NCBI GenBank assembly: GCA_964247055.1
Contig: OZ176054.1
Location: 3,410,001 to 3,474,000, forward strand
Length of the DNA: 64,000 nt
Origin: Paragordius varius
Lineage: Eukaryota; Nematomorpha
Direction: 5' to 3'
The notes beneath the pieces are model-generated. The model searched no databases and was not told the origin of the DNA. It saw nothing but the letters and a program-made list of their open reading frames with translations. Each line of letters opens with the position of its first letter. Position 1 is the first letter of the stretch. The position numbers and the translations under genes were made by a program. Shown piece after piece: positions 58,732 through 64,000 of this stretch.

Positions 58732-59319
58732 TCTATATATTTATAAAAATGGAAAATGCTGGCTTTGTGATCTGGTACCGGAAAACCTGTAGATGCCTCT
58801 AAATCCAAACTTCGAAAAAATATAATCATTAATGAATGCCCCGACAATAGCTTCGCCCTTTTTTGAAATAGGCCCCCAGTTCGGGCCCACCCCATGTGAA
58901 AAAAGGGTTTTTTTGAAAACAGAAGTCCACAAAAATCGTGTCTTTGAGACAATTTCTGGAGAACCCTTGGACCATTCAATTTCAAATATGATTTTTGTTT
59001 ACTTATTTTCGATTGCGCCGAACATAGTCGTCTCGCTTTTTTGATTTAGGCCCTCTTTTTACCCGCTCCCTTCGTAAAATGCCATTTTTTTCAAAAAATA
59101 AAGTCCACAAAAATAATTTTTTAATTCTATTTTTCGCCCTATTAAACAATATATTAGTATGAATGCTCCGTTTTATTCCTATAAAATCATATCTATTAAA
59201 TAATGTTTCGAAATAATCCACATATGTGGATCATTTTATTGTCCCTTATTTCAAATAGCCCTCCCCCAGAAGTCCGAAGGACTTCCTCTGGCTGCGTAGC
59301 AGCACGAGATTTACGCTAG
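58732..59319 (+). mobile_element. Non-autonomous Helitron, 588 bp, nested in the hAT transposon
   Basis: Starts TCTATATATTTATAAAAATG right after an A and ends with the hairpin GCTGC-GTA-GCAGC, 12 nt, then CTAG before a T: textbook Helitron ends with A|T insertion. It is very similar to the 5' ~400 bp and the 3' ~130 bp of the element at 11042-13249 but lacks its tandem array. The open frames at 58728-59221 fall inside it and are not genes. Confidence 0.85.
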
Positions 59320-60589
59320 TATTAATATAAAAAATATTCTATTACCTTAATTTTCTGGAGTAAACGTATAAGCTACCGATTTGTGATATTTATTTGATAA
59401 TGTTGGCAGTAGGATTAGGAAGCAAAGTGTATAATCATATGATATAAATTTGAAAAAAATAAATATTTTTAATTTAAAAATAAAAAACTTTAATTTAAAA
59501 TTGATACAGATTTTAAAAACTAATGATAAAAAATTTAAACGGATAAAAAAAATAATTTTTTTTTAAAAATTTAAATGTATTAAAAAAATTTTTTTTTATA
59601 TAATCGTGAAAAAGCGGGACATTTCAAAAACGCAGCGGGACGCGGGGCAAAGTGTTAAAAAGCGGGACGTCTGGTCACCTTATATATAAGTGCTAAATTT
59701 TGCCATGGTTTCGATTCCTTGCATATTTTTTGAAGGATTTAATTTTAAACAGGCCTGGGATATTTAACTACCCCAATTTGAATCGAAGGACTAAAATGTA
59801 TGTTTTGTATCCAAGTGTTAAGTATTAATTTTCGATTTAAATGGTAATTTATATTTTTTACCCAATTAATAAATTTCCCTACATTAAGTTTCAAAATTTT
59901 GGCACACGTTGTTTCTGGTATTCTATTTTCTTTTCTATTTTTAAATTTTTATTGTATTACTTTTTTATTTGAGAAAGCCTTTCACCCAAACTTGCATATA
60001 CATATTCTTTCGATTGCTGTCCTATATCATTTTTTTATAACTTCCCATATAATATTTTTCAAATCAGCATATTAAATTTTGACCTGTTTTTTATAGAATA
60101 AATTAAATTATATTCCTAATTTTTTGAAAAATTTACATATTTAAACATAAATTTAAAGGAAGACATCTAATGCTATAAATTAATTATCTGTTTAAAATCG
60201 CTCCTTTAAAATGAATGGGAAGAATTCTTTGTCGTTTTAAATAAAAATGTTATATCATGTTAAATGTAAGGACAACATATTTCAAAAAATACAATATTGA
60301 AAGACATTTTATAATCTATCATTCTCATAAATTACCAGAATATTATGAGGAAAAAAACGAAAAATATAAAAAACCTAATTAATGAGGCATATTTGAAATT
60401 TTTACCAAAGAATAATACACGAAAGGAAATAATTTTCTCGAAATAATTAGCACTTTTTCGATAATAATGGTATATCTATGAGAAAAATGGTTTCGATCTG
60501 CACAGACGGATGTCTTTCTATGATTGAAATAAACAAATTTATTTCTCTTTTGAAAAACAAATATAATTTGCAAAATATTTCTTTCAATG

Positions 60590-61490
60590 CTTTATTAATC
60601 AGCAAAACTTGGTTGGTGTAAAAGATGAATCACTCAATTCAGTAATTAAAACGGTTGTGGATATATACCATTTGCACTTCAAGAGTGTCCTCAAACACTC
60701 AAGTTGGTCCTTGAACAATTCAAATTGGTCCTTGTACACTTCAAGTTGCTCCTTGAACATGTCAAGTTGGTCTTGATCACTTCGAGTCGGTCTTTGACTT
60801 TTTTGTTTTGTTTTTAATTTTCATCAATCGAATCGTATATCATTCATATATTTTATGGTTTTTAACCTATTTTCTATTATCTACAATAAATTTTAAATAT
60901 CAACTTTAATCATTCAGAAATCGTATATCTTTAATAATTTCTTAAAATAATTTTGGAAATTTATAAAAATTTAACGCATAATTATAAAATATATAAGTTT
61001 TCTGGGTTGTTATTTACAATTTTTCATTGAAAACATACAAAAGTAATAATTTTGTTAAATTGGAAAAAAAATTAATTTCAAATAAAAAAGTGGTTTTTGA
61101 ATAAAAATTTTATTTTTAAATGAATAAATATATAATAAATAAAGAAAATTAGGTAAAAAATAATAAAATATAAAAATAAATGCAAAATTATGGTTAAATT
61201 CGAACTTAAAAATTTTAAGGACCAATTTAAAGTGTTCAAGGACACTCTTGAGGTGCAAATGTAGTTAACCACATCTGTGGCAGAGAATTCAACCGCCGTA
61301 AATTCAAAAACATTCTGAAAGATATCCACAGTGAGTTAGACAATATTCTTTTGTATAACGCTGTGAGATGGCTAAGCCTTGGCAAAGTATCAAATGGATT
61401 TTTAGTTTTAAGACATGAAATTATATTATTTATAAATGATAACAGAAAGTTTGACGAGGAAATTAATAGTGACAAATGCTGGCTTTGAAT
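60590..61490 (+). pseudogene. hAT transposase fragment split by a MITE
   Basis: Plus-strand reading before the MITE (60590-60667) contains NQQNLVGVKDESLNSVIKTV, and after it (61262-61487) REFNRRKFKNILKDIHSEL then YNAVRWLSLGKVSNGFLVLR. This matches the catalytic middle of hAT transposases of the ZBED5/GTF2IRD2/EPM2AIP1 type (pattern VRWLSRGKVL). The frame runs open to a stop at 61485-61487. The N- and C-terminal parts are absent. Confidence 0.75.
60668..61261. mobile_element. Tandem-repeat MITE (R5 family), copy C, 594 bp
   Basis: Ends CCATTTGCACTTCAAGAGTG and its near complement at 61243-61261, flanked by TA. From the left end five ~21-bp units follow (CTTCAAGTTGGTCCTTGAACA type) to about 60798. 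The right end has only about one and a half units. The centre is A+T-rich. It interrupts a hAT transposase reading frame. Confidence 0.8.
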
Positions 61491-61658
61491 TAATTTTTCA
61501 GCATTAGTTTTTTTATAAAAATGTCATAAAACACCACGGGCACCAAATACAGGGTTTAATAAAAAAGTGCATGAGCTATGTTCACCATCTTCTTAAGATA
61601 TTAATATACATGAGCCTAGGAGTTTTTTAGAGAATAAACTCAATGGCTTTTTATAAAA

Positions 61659-61964
61659 ATGGCTCAAGATGCACGAGTAAAACAAAAATTTGCCATTTTT
61701 TTAAATATTACTACTCATAATAATATAATTAACTATTCGAAGGCTAGATCTGGTATACGCAATGAGTGGAAAAGGTATATTTTCAATGTTGCAGTTAGTC
61801 GAACTCGACCTAATCAACTAACAACAGAAACTAAAATGATATTTAATAAAAAGTTATTAAATAAAAATAAAGACGAAATAGATGGTATTGTAATTAAAAT
61901 GATGATTGTTATTGGGAAAGAAAAAACTGGTTTAACAGAGGATAATAGTAGAATATTTAAATAA
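61659..61964 (+). CDS. Possible coding stretch, basic hydrophilic, unknown
   Basis: A 101-codon open frame with a Met start (MAQDARVKQKFAIF) and a strongly basic, polar product. Long frames can occur by chance here, but this is longer than most. No domain recognised and no clear splice signals. It may belong with the coding-like pieces at 62100-62431, or to the hAT remnant upstream. Confidence 0.25.
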   Translation: MAQDARVKQKFAIFLNITTHNNIINYSKARSGIRNEWKRYIFNVAVSRTRPNQLTTETKMIFNKKLLNKNKDEIDGIVIKMMIVIGKEKTGLTEDNSRIFK

Positions 61965-62099
61965 TACAATATTAAGTTCGGTCATATCCTGGCTACTTAA
62001 ATAGATTAAAATAAAAATTGCATTAAGATAAATAGTTAGTTTTACAACATAAATAACATAGCCTGTCCATAAAATTATATGTAACATTTATGGATAAAT

Positions 62100-62431
62100 G
62101 AGATGCAGCATGGTTGAAATTAACAAACGTCTTTACGAGGCAGAAGCTTTTACAAATGCCTTAACAAATTGTTATGGAGCAATAGAAAAAGTGGAAATAT
62201 TATTCAGGAGCTAATCCCTAAAACAGTAATATAAATATATATTTATTGTATATAACAATAAAAAATTCATTTTTTTCTCAAACATATATTGGAAAAGCGC
62301 TTTGACGGCCCAAATCAATGTCGACGCACACGACAGCCTGGTTTCTAATCTTAATGCCTACATCCTGGGAAGGTTCATAGAAAAGAACTATAACTTGCCA
62401 TCAGTGATGGGTTTCCAAAACGAAAAATAAT
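62100..62431 (+). pseudogene. Two coding-like pieces of unknown gene
   Basis: 62100-62215 reads MRCSMVEINKRLYEAEAF then TNALTNCYGAIEKVEILF to a stop. About 62290-62431 reads SALTAQINVDAHDSLVSNLN then AYILGRFIEKNYNLPSVMGF to a stop. Both are much richer in G+C than the flanks and look like exons, but I could not find a donor and acceptor pair joining them in phase; the best donor is GTGGAA after AIEK. So they are either exons of a short gene or a broken copy. Family not recognised. Confidence 0.35.
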
Positions 62432-63069
62432 ATGCTATAAATATAAAAAAGATAAGTAAATATATACAAAATTAAATAATTAATTCAGCAAGCCAAATTT
62501 AATCATCATATCAGACTCGTCATAACTTTTCATCACAAAATAATTTATATTACCTTCAAATTTTCCGAATAAGGCACATCTATTATAAAAAGAAATTAGT
62601 AAAATGAATTAAAAAAATATAGATCAGACAAATGCCTCAATTTCATCATAAATATATATGGGGTAGAATCTCATCACACAAGTATGTAAAAAATTACTTT
62701 AGAAAGGAGGAGGAAACTTACAATGAATGAAATGAAAATTATAATATCATATGATTAAAAAATATTTTTAAATATAAATAAATCTGTACCATCACAAATT
62801 ATTTAATTAGAATTAAATATTTAAATATATATATTGCATTATAATATATAATAAAAATAGTACAGCGCTAAGAATCGGAAGCTAGTATTGAATTTAGGTG
62901 CATGGATATTTTAATATTAGTTGATTACGATTATAAATTAATTTTACTGTAAATTTTTGAAAAATGTTTAATTCATTTTTAATTTTACAAACCTATGGGT
63001 AATTTTGGTCTTTTGAACTTGTAAAATTAATTAAACTGTGCACAAAATAGGGATATGAGATTTATTCCG

Positions 63070-63640
63070 ATGAAATTATAAATTCTGATAGGTAAAGGTA
63101 TGAGGTCTTGCTTTTGACTCTTACGGGAGATAAAAAGTTGTTACACTTTTATTATAACTGCTTATACATGTGCAGAAAATAAATAACCTGATAAAATATA
63201 TATACTCTGATAGGAAAATGTATTAGGATTTTATCTCGCATTCGGTTTTGGCCCTTACAAGTGATTATAGGAAAGTATTTACAATTTTTTAGTAAGTGTT
63301 CCATATCTTAAAATGGCTGATTTTGAGCATATTTTTTAAATCAAATTTTTTTTGTAAAAGCTAGTGGCTTCATTCCAAAAATATCATCAAAACATATCAT
63401 GAACTACTTATAAGAAGATAATAATCAAAATTTTAATTTTTAGATGTGGGGTCCGAAAGTAATTTTTTTCGCTCCACAATAGTTCTCTTAAAATAAATAA
63501 AATGCCAGGACGTGATAAAATTTTAAATATATGCTAAATGTATATATCAACTAAATATTTTAAAAATTGCATACTTTTCAAAATTAGTAGTTAGTAAATT
63601 TCGTATTTCGTACTATTAGGCATGATAAAATGTTATCAAA
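63070..63640 (-). repeat. Dispersed repeat (family R1), inverted copy
   Basis: Reverse complement of the blocks at 15600-16445 and 41590-42035 (ATTCTGATAGG, GGTTTTGGCCCTTAC, GTATTTACA, AAAGCTAGTGGCTTCATTCC, GGTCCGAAAGT). A partial second start at 63085-63150 suggests two overlapping or tandem copies. Confidence 0.5.
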
Positions 63641-63679
63641 ACGTTTATAAAGCACTCTTTTAATATTAGATTATACTAA

Positions 63680-64000
63680 AAAGTTGCTGCAGAATTTTTT
63701 AACACTCCATTACCCTAAATGATAGTTTATACTCAGAGCGATTCGGAATTGAATATCTTAGAAAATGTTTAAGTTATCAGATTGAATTTTAATTTAGGCT
63801 TTTAGGCGCATTATACAAATTTTTTTTACAAAAATATTTGAAAAATCTTTATCTCAAACTTTTTGCCGCCATTTTTTTCTCGAAATTTTTTTGAATCACT
63901 AATGCAAGTGGCAAAGCTTTCAGGCATTTAGCAGCAATTTAATATATTTAGATTCTTATATCAGCTGATCGTTTTAATGGTTTGGAGCTCTCCCAATTTT
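63680..64000 (+). repeat. Dispersed repeat (family R4), runs off window
   Basis: Same ordered blocks as 14590-14900: CCATTACCC, GAGCGATTCGG, GGCGCATTATACA, GAATCACTAA, TTTGGAGCTC. Confidence 0.45.

Larger units (their letters stand above)
56827..59682 (-). mobile_element. hAT transposon, 2.86 kb, with decayed transposase
   Basis: Perfect 8-bp duplication TATATAAG (56819-56826, 59683-59690). Termini TAAGGTGACCAGA and its complement, followed inside by repeated AAGCGGGAC motifs. Minus-strand transposase remains: an N-terminal zinc-finger-like block near 58548-58614 (YGGKHDITKHMETQKHKK), an open middle segment at 57858-57589, and the hAT C-terminal block near 57110-57215 (LRGTNAATECVFSTVNQMW). 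Several frames are needed, so it is broken. A Helitron is inserted at 58732-59319, and the whole sits inside an R2 repeat. Confidence 0.88.

Noticed and set aside
58728-59221. Open frames of 63-85 codons on both strands
   Set aside because: They lie wholly inside a non-autonomous Helitron that is repeated at 11042-13249 without conserving the frames.

Overview
The window is about 70% A+T eukaryotic DNA with spliceosomal introns (mostly GT-AG, many of 55-75 nt, some of 1-3 kb). The genes are those of an animal: a Rel/NF-kappaB factor with ankyrin repeats, a secreted frizzled-related protein with a netrin-like domain, a secreted serpin and cytosolic arginyl-tRNA synthetase. I cannot name the species. 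The protein set, the A+T bias and the dense load of hAT, mariner-like and Helitron DNA transposons fit an early-branching or otherwise divergent invertebrate. I recognised no retroviral, LTR or Polinton element.

Layout. 1-240 (-): edge exon of an unknown gene, possibly continuing the gene whose first exon is at 6403-6801 (-). 10395-14352 (-): three phase-compatible exons of an unknown, apparently extracellular protein, with a 2.2 kb Helitron in one intron. 17757-19445 (+): three-exon secreted serpin. 20413-20882 (+): two-exon secreted orphan. 22482-29475 (-): 14-exon arginyl-tRNA synthetase. 31757-34982: two neighbouring hAT elements. 38415-49287 (+): 15-exon p105/Relish-type NF-kappaB, with a hAT MITE and a 1.2 kb foldback element in its first two introns. 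51304-55523 (+): five-exon sFRP. 56827-59682: 2.86 kb hAT transposon holding a second Helitron. 60590-61490: hAT transposase fragment split by a MITE. The rest is A+T-rich repeat-derived DNA.

For the four main genes I assembled exons by hand. Every junction keeps phase, and the totals come to 406 (serpin), 750 (ArgRS), 1186 (NF-kappaB, if the first methionine is right) and 522 (sFRP) residues.

The genes do not form one pathway. NF-kappaB and the serpin could both belong to immunity or inflammation, and the sFRP should modulate Wnt signalling. The most unusual points are: a 26-nt intron in the ArgRS gene; a ~370-bp segment, about 93-95% identical, upstream of both the serpin and the ArgRS gene in the same orientation relative to each; a Ser at the redox-sensitive Cys position of the NF-kappaB DNA-binding loop; a long insertion splitting the frizzled CRD; Helitrons carrying a ~325-bp tandem array; and a MITE family whose inverted ends are built from ~21-bp tandem repeats.
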